A DNA stretch of 64,000 nucleotides from Ascidia mentula (lineage: Eukaryota > Chordata > Ascidiacea > Phlebobranchia > Ascidiidae). Below, piece after piece: positions 36,010 to 47,891 of this stretch (position 1 is the first letter of the stretch; the number at the start of each line of letters is the position of its first letter). A program made the translations under genes and the position numbers. Location of the stretch: assembly GCA_947561715.1 (NCBI GenBank), contig OX387202.1:21031001-21095000 (forward strand), given 5' to 3'. The notes beneath the pieces are model-generated. The model saw only the letters and a program-made list of their open reading frames with translations, was not told the origin of the DNA and made no database searches.

Positions 36010-39000
36010 ATGGATTTCCCATGTACACAAAAGCTCAGTGTTGACTTGGATGATACTTTTCAGGATGAAGAAGACTCTGCAACTGGCAAAAGAAAATGCG
36101 TTGCTACTCTTCAGGTATATTTTGTATTGTGCAGGTTGTTTATCATAAAAACTGAATAAGTTTCTTTGAATTCATCCATTTTAAAACTTTACTTCTTACA
36201 AAGATGTCGTATAATGACTTTAAGATCACTTTATATTTTGCAAAATATTTTTATTACTGGTACCACTTTCGTTATTATCTGAAGCTGAAAGAATCCTTCA
36301 ACCCAAACCTTCCTTCCAAAGAATTTCCCATATATGAAGGTGACAATATTATAGGTATGTAATCAAATAAACATGTCTTTCCTTTCTGTTAATTTTATTT
36401 GTTTTATAATTGCAGGTAGACATGGAAATTGTGATATATCCATACCAGAAGGAGTTGCTCTCAGTAAAAAACATGCTTGCATTGAGGTACGTGTGTATGT
36501 CTGTAGCATGATGTCTGTATTGTTCTGGTTGAAGCGTTAATTCTGCTTTGTTCAATCACATATGTTGATTAAGTTGGTTATCAGAAATAAACTAAGGTGT
36601 AAAATGCATGAAAGGAAATTTGTTTCCATAAGTTTTGTGTCGGATAGCGGGGTTTCTGAATATTCTTATAAATGAACGAGATCTGACTGCATTGTCTTTT
36701 CACTAAAGGGCACAAGTTCTATGTCATTTGTTTACGATTGTGGAAGCAGCAACAAAACAAGATTAAAAAAGGTTAGATTAAAGCCTGAAGTTCGATATGC
36801 ACTGAACGATGGGGATGAATTGTCGTTTGCCGACATAAAGTTTATTTATAAACAGGTAACTTCACATTTACATAAATTATTATAATTGTACAACATTGCT
36901 TTACTGAGATTCACGATTTTATTAACGTGCACAAAATTCAGTCAACAGACGAAAACGATATGGAGGATTTTGATGAAAAAACAAGTCCTTTTGTAAGTAT
37001 GGCTAATATGACCGCCTGTATTCACTGATTCCTGTTTCTGCATAAACCTTTAATAAATTATATCTCAGATAAAAACTAAAGAATATTTTTTCACATTTCA
37101 CTGAAAATATTTCAGGAAAAAATTAAAGCAACTCCTGCCATAAACAAAACCAAGCGAGTTCTGGCAGCGGAGACCCCCGGCTCACCACTAGATGGTGAAA
37201 ATAATGGAGAAATAAATGAAAGCTATCCAGAGGTGTGCAATTATAACCAATTCCTATGTTAATTTGTAGCCAGTTGCAACTAAACAAGAACATATTGCCT
37301 ATGTTAAAACATACAATGCAGATCATTGTTAAACATTTTTCCTGATCAGATTGTTCCTGATTCTCAACCATTCAACAGTCCGTCCAATCCAACAACAACA
37401 GACAGTGGAGTTATTAATGAGAGCGTTATGGAAACTGTTGATCAAAATGAGGTAAATCAGATAGTTATGTCATTAAATATTTTGATTTTTAACTAAAATT
37501 GTTCAAATGTTTTCAAACATTTTTGACTACTGTTTTTGTTCATTTTTAGATTTCACTCAGTTCTCAAAATTATCAACTTTCTCCTGGATTAAATTCAACA
37601 AAAAATAAAGTGAGTTTTGCTGCAAAATTAACTTTATTGCACTTTTTGTGACTCCAAGTATCACCAGTGTAAAGTTTGTATATTAATGGCTAAATGTTCT
37701 GTGCAGCTAATAATTGAATCAGATTCCGACTCGACTGATATTGAAGACGATCACTCCAATGAAAGGAGAAAAGCTCAAGAATCAAATCATTATGACAGTG
37801 ACACAGGTTGGCCTTCCAATAAAACTGACAGTTTGTTTTTTACCAACTACAAACACCTTCTGTTCAACAATTACTTGTGTAGTTATTTTGTCATTAGCGC
37901 TATTTGTGTCAGGAAAACAATGTTTTTAATTTTTGTAGACGTGGATGAATTCCCACCCCCCCATATTGAACAATATAACAAAGAAACAGATATTGAAGAT
38001 GACAAAGTTGACACCAAACCATCTTTGATGGACTCCGTAAAACACGAAAATGTTTCAGTCGTCTCCGAAAGTGACGACACCGACATTGAAGAAAATGTTA
38101 ACGACTCATTTTCAATATTGGAAACACAAACATACCATGACAAGAAAAATTCATCAAAACTTATTTCTGCTTCTGTCGATGATTCTTTTGCTGAATATGA
38201 AACTCAAGGTTTTTGTAAAAGTTCTCCGTCACGTATCACGGATGAAGAAACTATTTGCACCTCGTTGAAAAAATCTGATGAAGGAGTTTTAGTGTTGGAT
38301 GGATCTTTTGCTGCCTCAGAAACTCAAGCATTCGCCACAAAATCTTCACATGTTGGGATGAACAATGTGGACTTTGAAGTTGACGGATATTTTTCCTCAT
38401 TAGAAACTCAGGCCTTTCTACCAAAACCAACCAATGTTTTAAACATTCAAAGCAAATCTGATGCAAATCACGATAATCGTCATGGTAACTCGGAAACTTC
38501 TCTTGAGGAAGATCACAAAACAATCGACCATGTTGAAGAAAATCTTACTTCCAGTCATGAGATTTTTTCGTCTCCACCTGAATCCCTTGAAGACACAATC
38601 ACATGTGATGACACAGAGCCCATTGTTCCATCACAATGCACAGTCAGCACTTCCCATCCATCGGATCTAGTGGAAACTCCAGATTTTGTGAATTCGTTGT
38701 TAAGTGAGCCTGGTGACATCATCCACATGGTTGAAGAATCCCAGTCGTTTGCTGTAAGTTTGGAGAAAACGCAGCCGGTTGAAGATGAAACGACAGTAGA
38801 TGATTTGAAAGCGATGCAAGATGGAGGAATGGAAGCAAACAGTGGAACTTATGATAAAAACATGTTTGAAGCCTCAGGAAATTACTATATAAAGGAGGCT
38901 GAGAAGGAAAAATTACAAATGATCGACGGAATGAGTTTGTTAACGGACAGAATGTCTGAGTCATGCACAAATTTCCCCAAAAAACTTGATGTTAAAGAAG

Positions 39001-42000
39001 TTGGGGATGAAAATATTGTTTCATGTGAAGTTTTCACGGTGTCTGGGAAGTTTAACACCAAAAGTGAAAATGATGTTGCTGCAGATTGTATGAAAACACA
39101 AGTCCATGGTATGGATAGTTTGGCTGCATGTGGTGGAGGCAGTAAAGGTAGCGACTCTTGCATAGAATGGAACAATTCTAACAAGATTCACAACATTGCA
39201 ACGGTAGTTGTTAAAACTCCTGAAAAACATACCATGACAAACAACAAATTTGTGGATTTGGATTTTACTGAAGAACTGAATTCAAACAAAATGTCTCAGG
39301 TGGATTCATTGCCAGAAGAACTTCCAGTGAATAAATCGGTTTCCACGAGAACATTACTTTCTTCAAACTTTGAAGGAAATACTGACTTATTGTTGACACA
39401 AGTTTATTCTGAAAATTCTGATGAGAGCAATTTTCCCAATTCCCACCAAACTGTTTTTGAAGAAAGTTGCTCTGCACAAAATAAGGTCGATGATAACAAT
39501 AATGCAAATGAACTGGCCGTAGTTGGCCGACGAAAATCAAACATAACAAGAAAACAAAATAAACGCTTGACGGAAAGCAATGCGGAACCCCCTCCACTTT
39601 CGAAAAGAACGAGAAGTAAACGGAAAGTTGAAGTAACTTCTAACGTAACTGTTGCTACGACTACAAGGAAAGCAAGAGAAAAGAGAAGAAAGTTTGGAAA
39701 CACGCCTGCATCAACTTCATCTTCTAAGGGGTTTGTCAAAACATTTTTTTGATTGCATTGGGAATTGTTGTAAAATAGCATCGTATGTTTTTGTTAAATT
39801 GTATTTTGTGATTGTTATCAGTATAACATCCTCTCATTTTGAACATAAAACAACTATCTTATGTTGTTTAGAAATTTCCTTTATAATTTCCTTTAAATAT
39901 ATTTTTTATGATACAAGGAATGAGATTTTGGATTCAAGTTCGTCGGCTGAAACTATGGATATTGGTGACTTAAAGAACAAGCAACAATTCCTAAAGATGG
40001 AATTTGAACCAGTTACTATTAAATGTGGAACACCCGGAAGCAAACCTGAATCTGAACTAGCTGCTTCTTGTCCACCAGAGGGAGCTGTCGATGATGTTGG
40101 AGGTTCGAGCAATGAGTCACAATTTTTAAAGATGGAATTTGAACCAGTTACTATTAAATGTGGAACACCCGGAAGCAAACCTGAATCTGAACTAACTGCT
40201 TCTTGTCCACCAGAGGGAGCTGTTGATGATGTTGGAGGTTCGAGCAATGAGTCACAATTTTTAAAGATGGAATTTGAACCAGTTACTGTTAAATGTGATT
40301 CGAAACTGAGTGAAACCAAAAATTCACAACAAATTGAAGTTGGAAAAGAAGAAAATGATTCATTTGAGGAAAAGGTCAACATTTCTCATCAGTTTTTGAA
40401 AATGGAATTTGAACCGGTTCTTGTGAAATGTGATTCTATCGTTAAAAGCAAGGTAATTTCCACAACAAATGTTTTTACCAATTACACAGACATAAGTTGG
40501 GTTTTTTTTTAATTTTGTTGTGGTTTTTAAAATGACCAAGGATTAAATGCAGGTTTAAGAAGAAAAAAGTGAACTAAAAGAATTTGTTAGTTTTGACTTT
40601 GAGGCAAATCCATCCCTCAATGTCCCAGGAATTGTTTTTGTTCCAGAAACAATTATTTTTCTCTTCACTATAAAGTTTACATATTAATGGCTTAATGTTC
40701 TGTGCAGCTAATAATTGAATCTGATTCCGACTTGACTGATATTGAAGACGATCGCTTCAATGAAAGGAGAAAAGCTCAAGAATCAAATCATTATGACAGT
40801 GATACAGGTTGGCCTTTCATTTAAACTAAACTAGAAAGTTTCCAGGAAAATACAATTATTTGGCGTAAAATTATTTTACATTCAGTTGCAAAAGTTTTGG
40901 TCCAAGTACTGCACACCTCAGCCTTTTTGACAAAAATGTGCAACCAATTGTTGAAAAAATCATTGTAAATAATTACTAGATTTAAAAATCACAAAAATCA
41001 GGAGATAACTTTAAAGAATTAAAGCTGTGTTTGTATCATACACAAAATGTTGTTTACATGTGTTGTGTGGATTTATTTTATCCATTTAATGCTTTGTTAA
41101 TTGTGTTTTAATGCAATGATGCAATTGGATACTCACGTGTATAGATGAATCCCCACCCCCTGGTATTGAACAATATCATGAAGAAACAGATATTGAAGAT
41201 GACAAAGTTGACACCAAACCATCTTTGATCGACTCCGTAAAACACGAAAATGTTGTAGTCGTCTCCGAAAGTGACGACACCGACATTGAAGAAAATGTTA
41301 ACGACTCATTTTCAATATTGGAAACACAAACATACCATGACAAGAAAAATTCATCAAAACTTATTTCTGCTTCTGTTGATGATTCTTTTGCTGAATATGA
41401 AACTCAAGGTTTTTGTAAAAGTTCTCCGTCACTTATCATGGATGAAGAAATTATTTGCACCTCGTTGAAAAAATCTGATGAAGGAGTTTTGATGTTGGAT
41501 GGATCTTTTGCTGCCTCAGAAACTCAAGCATTTGCCACAAAATCTTCACATGTTGGGATGAACAATGTGGACTTTGAAGTTGACGGATATTTTTCCTCAT
41601 TAGAAACTCAGGCCTTTCTACCAAAACCAACCAATGTTTTAAACATTCAAAGCGAATCTGATGCAAATCACGATAATCGTCATGGTAACTCGGAAACTTC
41701 TCTTGTGGAAGATCACAAAACAATTGACCATGTTGAAGAAAATCTTACTTCTAGTCATGAGATCAAATTCTGTGACAGAATGATTGTTTGCAAATATTCA
41801 AACAAAATGTCTCAGGTGGATTCAGTGCCAGAAGAACTTCCAGTGAATAAATCGGTTTCCACGAGAACATTACTTTCTTCAAACTTTGAAGGAAATACTG
41901 ACTTGTTGTTGACACAAGTTTATTCTGAAAATTCTGATGAGAGCAATTTTCCCAATTCCCACCAAACTGTTTGTGAAGAAAGTTGCTCTGCACAAAATAA

Positions 42001-44248
42001 GGTTGATGACGACAATAATGCAAATGAACTGGCCGTAGTTGACCGACGAAAATCAAACAGAACAAGAAAACAAAATAAACGCTTGACGGAAAGCAATACG
42101 GAACCCTCTCCACTTTCGAAAAGAACGAGAAGTAAACGGAAAGTTGAAGTAACTTCTAACGTAACTGTTGCTACGACTACAAGGAAAGCAAGAGAAAAGA
42201 GAAGAAAGTTTGGAAACACGCCTGCATCAACTTCATCTTCTAAGGGGTTTGTCAAAACATTTTTTTGATTGTGTCGGGAATTGTTGTAAAATAGCACCGT
42301 ATGTTTTTGTTAAATTGTATTTTGTGATTGTTATCAGTTTAACATTGTCTCATTTTGAACATAAAACTATCTTATGTTGTTTAGAAATTTCCTTTATAAT
42401 TTCTTTTAAATATATTTTTTATGATACAAGGAATGAGATTTTGGATTCAAGTTCGTCGGTTGAAACTATGGATATTGGTGACTTAAAGAACGAGCAACAA
42501 TTCCTAAAGATGGAATTTGAACCAGTTACTATTAAATGTGGAACACCCGGAAGCAAACCTGAATCTGAACTAGCTGCTTCTTGTCCACCAGAGGGAGCTG
42601 TCGATGATGTTGGAGGTTCGAGCAATGAGTCACAATTTTTAAAGATGGAATTTGAACCAGTTACTATTAAATGTGGAACACCCGGAAGCAAACCTGAATC
42701 TGAACTAGCTGCTTCTTGTCCACCAGAGGGAGCTGTTGATGATGTTGGAGGTTCGAGCAATGAGTCACAATTTTTAAAGATGGAATTTGAACCAGTTACT
42801 GTTAAATGTGATTCGAAACTGAGTGAAACCAAAAATTCACAACAAATTGAAGTTGGAAAAGAAGAAAATGATTCATTTGAGGAAAAGGTCAACATTTCTC
42901 ATCAGTTTTTAAAGATGGAATTTGAACCGGTTCTTGTGAAATGTGATTCAAATGCTCCAGCAGATGGAAAATCTAGAAAACGTAGAAAGCGAAACATTGT
43001 TGGTAAAAATGATGAGAACGCTTTGATCTCAAATGAACTTCTGTCTCCTGGTAAGTTTTAGTATAATTGGGTTAACAAAGTTCCGACCGCTATTTCTTGA
43101 GACTTTATAATTTCTGTGTTTTTCTGTTGACTCGCAGCCAAAAAAATTAAAAGTGGAACTGCAGAAAATTACTTGATGAGAAAGGCTTCTCTTTCTCTTC
43201 GACCAAGGAAATTGAAACCAAAAGTTGTTTTCACTGGTGAGCTTTGTCTCTAATATCTCCAAGTTGTAAAAGTTTTGATGGTTTATTGGCAAAAGAAATT
43301 ATAAAATAAAGCTGACAATGAATGTTAGTAGAACACAGAAAGGGATTAAAATGTGCCTGTACAATCTAAATAAAGTTTTTTGTGCAAAGGATTGGTTGAC
43401 AAAATTGGGGAAACTATTATCCGAACACTTGGTGGCTCTGTTATTGATGATATGCATGAGTGCACACACTTGGTGACTGATAAAATTCGTCGTACAGTTA
43501 AGTTTTTGTGTGCTATGGTGAAGGGAGTTTATATAGTGGCACCAGGATGGCTGAGGGAGTCACAAAAATTTGGGAGGTAATTTTTTTGTACTACTGGGAT
43601 AATTATTGACAAACGCAATTTGAAAGCAGTTTAAAGACTTAAAACGTTTAGGTTTGTCAGTGAAATGGATTTCCAACTAAAATTTGATGGAAGCAAGTCA
43701 ACGGAAGATTCCCCACCTGTTGATCTTGAATCCCAATATGACTTCAATCTCTCCACCAGCCTCAGGATTTCAAGGGATGCAACTCATCGAATCTTCCACG
43801 ATCTTTGTTTCCATGTGATGAAGTCAGTCCTTCCTCCTCCAGAGCAGATGAAGCTCATCCTTGAGTGTGGAGGTGGGAAAGTGATGAGGAAGTTACCTGG
43901 AGCCAGAGACAAGGAGGAGTGGAGGAAGTTAATTGTCATAGCAACACAGCAGGATGAAACTGCTTGTTTGTCTGCAGTCAAGGTCAAACTTCTTTCCTCA
44001 TTTTAACTATTTGATGTTTAAACCTAAATATTCATATTGCTTTTTGTTTGCAGCGTGGGGCTTGTATTGTCAGCAATGAGTTCGTATTAACCGGGATTCT
44101 GCGTCAAAAACTAGAATTGGAAAAGTTTCAACTATTCAAAGGTGTTGCAATGTCGCCTCCTGGTGGAACTTTACACGAAACAAAGATGAACACCAGGAAG
44201 CGGTCCAAAGCAGTTTGTCGCAAAAATCCAAAGAGATGTCGGAAATAA
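36010..44248 (+). CDS. MDC1: MDC1-type mediator of DNA damage checkpoint, with internal duplication
   Basis: Eighteen exons in phase, about 1930 residues: 36010-36114, 36285-36354, 36416-36486, 36709-36855, 36942-36992, 37116-37232, 37350-37451, 37550-37609, 37707-37806, 37939-39730, 39918-40452, 40708-40807, 41145-42246, 42431-43050, 43138-43236, 43390-43576, 43652-43982 and 44054-44248. The N-terminal FHA domain shows GRHGNCDISI and LSKKHACIE. The C-terminus is a tandem BRCT pair (VAPGWLRES; SNEFVLTGILRQ, the MDC1 form of the second repeat). Between them are acidic SDSDSTDIEDD and SDDTDIEEN motifs, like the CK2 sites that bind NBS1. TQGF and TQAF motifs match the TQxF sites that ATM phosphorylates to recruit RNF8. 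Family role: binds gamma-H2AX through BRCT and builds repair foci. Exons 9-11 are duplicated as 12-14. Confidence 0.87.
37670..40436 (+). repeat. Tandem genic duplication, copy 1 (exons 9-11 of the MDC1-type gene)
   Basis: It begins just before exon 9 and ends inside exon 11, at the point where the last shared codons (VKCDS) are followed by different sequence. It carries the longer form of the large exon (1792 bp). Confidence 0.93.
39985..40434 (+). repeat. FLKMEFEPV coding repeat, four units (copy 1)
   Basis: A 135-bp unit occurs twice in tandem, followed by two more degenerate units. Each opens with QFLKMEFEPV and then TIKC, TVKC or LVKC. The linker GTPGSKPESEL is kept only in the first two. 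Confidence 0.95.
40670..42949 (+). repeat. Tandem genic duplication, copy 2 (exons 12-14 of the MDC1-type gene)
   Basis: Nearly identical to copy 1 in its exons and in the intron before the last exon, with scattered substitutions. The large exon lacks about 0.7 kb present in copy 1 (roughly 38566-39278). The first intron is longer and unrelated after a few bases. All three exons keep the original phases, so both copies can be read in one transcript. Confidence 0.93.
42498..42947 (+). repeat. FLKMEFEPV coding repeat, four units (copy 2)
   Basis: Same four-unit array as in copy 1, with a few substitutions, giving eight FLKMEFEPV motifs in the protein. Confidence 0.95.
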
Positions 44249-45063
44249 TGAATTCCAGACTTTTTGTTTTAAAAGCAAACCATGTTGCATTTCATGACTT
44301 TTTACCCTGACTTTTTTGCATTTTTTTTGCAAGTTCTCACCATTTTATCTTCTTACTATTTTGTGTCACAACATTTGACTCTTTACTTGGGTTTGGATTT
44401 TTTGCCAACTATTTGCCTCAATACAACTCTAGCTATCCTCTAAAGTCATTGGTTTTTTTTAATGAAGGTATTGGTGTCGGCTGGACGAACTTGGGTGAAG
44501 AAAAAAATCTCTTAAAACTTTTATTTTTCACTCATGTTTGTTGGGTCTGCGGTTGGATCTTTTTACTCAAAATTTTCTCCAGGGGTCAGATAACCTTGGC
44601 TTTTGTGTTGTAACCTAGCCTTTCACTGCTTAACCTAGCCTTGCACTGCTTAACCAAGCCTTCTGTCTGTCAGAGGAAGTACAAGAGTCAATGTTCACAA
44701 TTCGTCTGTAGATTTCGGTGAACATAGTTGAGTGCATTTCGCTGCATAACAACGCCGATACTTATGCATATTTTGCCAGAATAGCATCTTTGTGTTGACA
44801 AGTGTTTAAAAATAGTTTAATCCGTTGTTGATCAAGAAGGGCGTAATGTTATAATGGACACTCAAGAATTTCCAAATTCGTATTCAATTTACATATTTAA
44901 GTAGAAGAGAAAAGTGTAATGCATTTAAAGGTAGAAATACATCGGAAACTTTCATACAGTGGCTGTCAACACAGTATGACGTATGACGTGAGAACAATTG
45001 ATCACATTGTTCAGGTGGTGGACGGTGGGTGTGGTTTCAACAACGGAACACCTGTCATAGGAT
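44249..45063. other. Convergent 3' flanks of the MDC1-type gene and the GPCR gene
   Basis: No gene recognised. It contains a short tandem repeat at 44611-44662, listed separately. Confidence 0.45.
44611..44662. repeat. 20-bp tandem repeat, about 2.6 copies
   Basis: TAACCTAGCCTTTCACTGCT is repeated with one change and then partly a third time. Confidence 0.9.
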
Positions 45064-47493
45064 TTACAAAACTCGGGCACTGGTTGACATTTCTGTGACG
45101 TCAACTCCCTGCTTCCCAATGCATTTCTGGGAGTTCCAGAAGTTTCTCAATGTGAGAACAGTCTCGTCGTAGAGCTCCCTTTGCGAACAAAATTGTGGTT
45201 TTAATTATTTCGTATTTGCTTAACCCCCCAAAAATTTAAATAATTCGAAAGTTCCACGAAGCAAACAAGACCTGGGGGGGATGAGTTACAAGTGGAGGTC
45301 CCGGCTGTAAAAAATCATGCAAAATTATGTGAAAATACCTGGAGCCAATGTTGTAGAAAACTGGATTTAAACATTCGCTCACGCGTAAGCAGAAGTATTG
45401 GATTAGGGAAAATTCCCATGGGTTCAAGCTGTTCAACCAATCGGGCCGGTAGACGACGTTAATGTTGAAAACTATATAAATAATTACAAACTATTAGAGT
45501 CGTTTCAGCTGAAGTTTGTTGGAAATACGAAAAGCTGATGATTGCCCCGAGGTAAAAGTGAACGTCCATTTAAACATTGAAAGAGTTTTGCCTTTCAAGT
45601 ATTGGGTTTTTGCCTCCGTTCTCTTTACTCTGGCGAACATGGATGAACTGCAGGGTTTTGAAACCCAGTAATTAAAGTCACGCGCGTTCTGGTAACAAAA
45701 TGTTTTGAACTTTGAGAGAACGTACCCGCCCGCGGTATATAACCCAACAGGAAGGAACCGATTATTAAAGCAAGTTGGACCACTTGACCGTTTTCTTTCG
45801 ACCTTCTGAACTTTTCCGCATCAGTGATCGTGTTACGCTTGCCTGAACACAAATAGTTTTTTGAAAGTTGTGAGAAAAATTAATGTTGGTTTTAAATGTA
45901 GGAGAGTTCACAACCACAACAGTTCACCATATTATGAAATTACCTTTAAACAGTTCTTATCATACTGTTGCATCGAAGTTGCCATGGCGACAACAATGTT
46001 GCCAGATTTTACCTGAGAATTTCTTCCTGTGGTATCTTTGTTTAAGAATAAGCACCGCTGTTCCAATACACAGAAACGTCATCAACGCAGAGAAGAAAAG
46101 GTAAACGGCGATGTAAGCTTTAATTCTGTCCACTCTCACAGAGCTATCATAAAAATTTTATGTGGTCGAATTTGCAGACAACCTGTTACTGTTTTTAATT
46201 TAATCTGTATAAAAACACGTTTAAAAAGCAGCAAAATCTTTCTATCCCAAAATAAAGATTATTTTTAACCAGAAGAGTTGAACACGTACTTTATGAATAC
46301 GATCACAAACCCACATACGAACGATACAATCCACGAGACCACGATGAAGATCTACAAGAACAAAAAATCACAAAACGAATTATGTGAAAGTTTATGGACA
46401 TAGAGATCATTCGGCTTTGTCTGATTTTTCTTACTCTGATCCTGGGAACCGTGATTCGTGGGAACCATGACGTCCACATAATGGAAACGAACCTGAACGT
46501 CGCGAAACCTGTGATGTGAAGAGCTGTATTGAAAGTCATCCAATTTGTGATTCTCCAACCGATCTGAAGGGAAAAATTTGGTTTGTTGAGTTTAACTTTC
46601 AAGTCGGAATTTAAGTCTGTTTGACTCCTAATGAACCTTTTTTATCACCAGCAATCTCAACAATCATTCTGGAGGCCACTAAGTCTGTGTAGTTAATTAA
46701 CTTTGCTATCAGGCGTGATTTGATTAACAATCGAACCGAGTATTGACAGTATAGCAGAATACGAAGCCAGTTAGACTCGGATAAGGTATTTTTTCTGCTT
46801 ACCCGACAAAGCAATTTCACTGCATCCAATCCTTCAGGCTCAACGCAAGAAGCCCAAGTGAAGCAATAAATTCTGATGAAACTCACAAGTGCTGATGTGA
46901 GATCAGAGCAACACAAGCTCACGATCAACAAATAAAAAACCGACCTGGAACATTTATGTGAAAAAACAATTTCTCAACAAATAATATTTCATTCTTTACT
47001 TATTTCATAAATTATCGAACCGACATTAACCAGCACCAGATCGAACCAACATTAACCAGCACCAGATTTACCCAACATAGTTTTTCCAAAGCCTCCAAAT
47101 GTTTAAACAAGGGGGTTGGACTTTACGTTTAAAACACTTGTGGAAATACTTGTCCACAAGCAATGGGGTTATTTTGGGTCAAGGACAGTTTGCTTACTTG
47201 AGTTTTCTTGATCTTGCGATGACGACAATTGTGACAATATTTCCGAATATCCCGAACAAAGCGAGGATTGTGACTAAAACAGTGACGGCAATCATTGCCG
47301 GTTCGTTTGTTGGGAGGCCGTAAGATCTGGAAAATACAACATTTTTAAAATAAGCTGTGATCAAAGTTAGATTCTTTCCGCAGTTTCGCTCTTTTTCCTT
47401 TCAATAAAATGGAACAAAAATAATAGCAGTGACTTTTGGCGTAACCAAGTTGACAACACACCTGAAAATCTTGGTCATGTTAGAGCAATTCAT
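45064..47493 (-). CDS. Rhodopsin-like (class A) G protein-coupled receptor, orphan
   Basis: Nine exons on the minus strand, phases consistent: 47462-47493 (ATG), 47198-47326, 46803-46944, 46435-46563, 46290-46351, 46013-46125, 45726-45842, 45339-45471 and 45064-45178 (TAA). A short N-terminus has NCS and NMT glycosylation sites. TM1 contains the GN motif (FGIFGNIVTIVV). TM2 has LIVSLCCSDLTSALVSF with the conserved aspartate. TM3 ends FRFVSIM in the place of DRYVSI. TM5 is YLFFSALMTFLCIGTAVLIL, TM6 has LLGYIPRAG where CWxPF is usual, and TM7 has CLNPVFYNI, a good NPxxY. About 330 residues, normal for the class. One TM per exon is typical of tunicate receptors. The ligand cannot be inferred; the altered DRY and CWxP motifs make subfamily placement uncertain. 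Confidence 0.78.
47014..47065. repeat. Two tandem copies of a 26-bp unit
   Basis: ATCGAACCGACATTAACCAG plus CACCAG, repeated with one change, in the intron between GPCR exons 2 and 3. Confidence 0.9.
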
Positions 47494-47728
47494 CTTTGCT
47501 TTCTGTGAATCCTGAATGTTCTGGTGTTTAACCTGCAAACCTCCTTTCGGCTCGTTCTATCAATCAACTGAACGTCCCGTTCGTTATCAAACCGCGCAAC
47601 TTCCTCTCTAACTGGGGAAGTTTGTGCGCGCACAGACACGCACATCATGTATTAAGGCAACATAGAAACCCGGTTGCTGATTAATTTTATTTTTGCTTTG
47701 AAACTTCCTTCTGGGTGAATCTCACAAT

Positions 47729-47792
47729 ACTTGATACACGTCACACTTGATACACGTCACTCTTGATACACGTCACACTTGATACACGTCAC
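47729..47792. repeat. 16-bp tandem repeat x4
   Basis: ACTTGATACACGTCAC is repeated four times, the third unit starting TC instead of AC. Each unit contains a CACGT core and a TGATACACGTCA half-palindrome that could bind a bZIP or bHLH factor; this is only a suggestion. It sits upstream of the GPCR gene. Confidence 0.92.
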
Positions 47793-47845
47793 ATTATAAA
47801 GCGGGAAATGTACTGGGATGATTTATTGTGCGACTGATTATATTC

Positions 47846-47866
47846 GGGGGGGGGGGGGGGGGGGGG
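47846..47866. repeat. Homopolymer G tract, 21 bases
   Basis: An uninterrupted run of G. It can form a G-quadruplex in principle; its length may also be a sequencing or assembly estimate. Confidence 0.9.
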
Positions 47867-47891
47867 ATTATTTACAATGATGGCAGGGATT

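Larger units (their letters stand above)
47494..47891. other. Spacer between the GPCR start and the CLCA-LU 3' end
   Basis: It holds a 16-bp tandem repeat and a 21-base G run (both listed). It should contain the GPCR promoter. Confidence 0.4.

Noticed and set aside
38885-39781. Several long minus-strand frames opposite the large MDC1 exon
   Set aside because: Antisense shadows of a long Ser/Glu-rich exon, with no splice or start context.
39906-40382. 158-codon minus-strand open frame, repeated at 42419-42895
   Set aside because: It is the exact antisense of the FLKMEFEPV coding repeat; the open frame follows from the repeat's composition.
40670-42949. Second, separate MDC1-like gene
   Set aside because: The copy has no FHA exons or start of its own, and its exons join in phase to both copy 1 and the BRCT exons, so one gene is the simpler reading.
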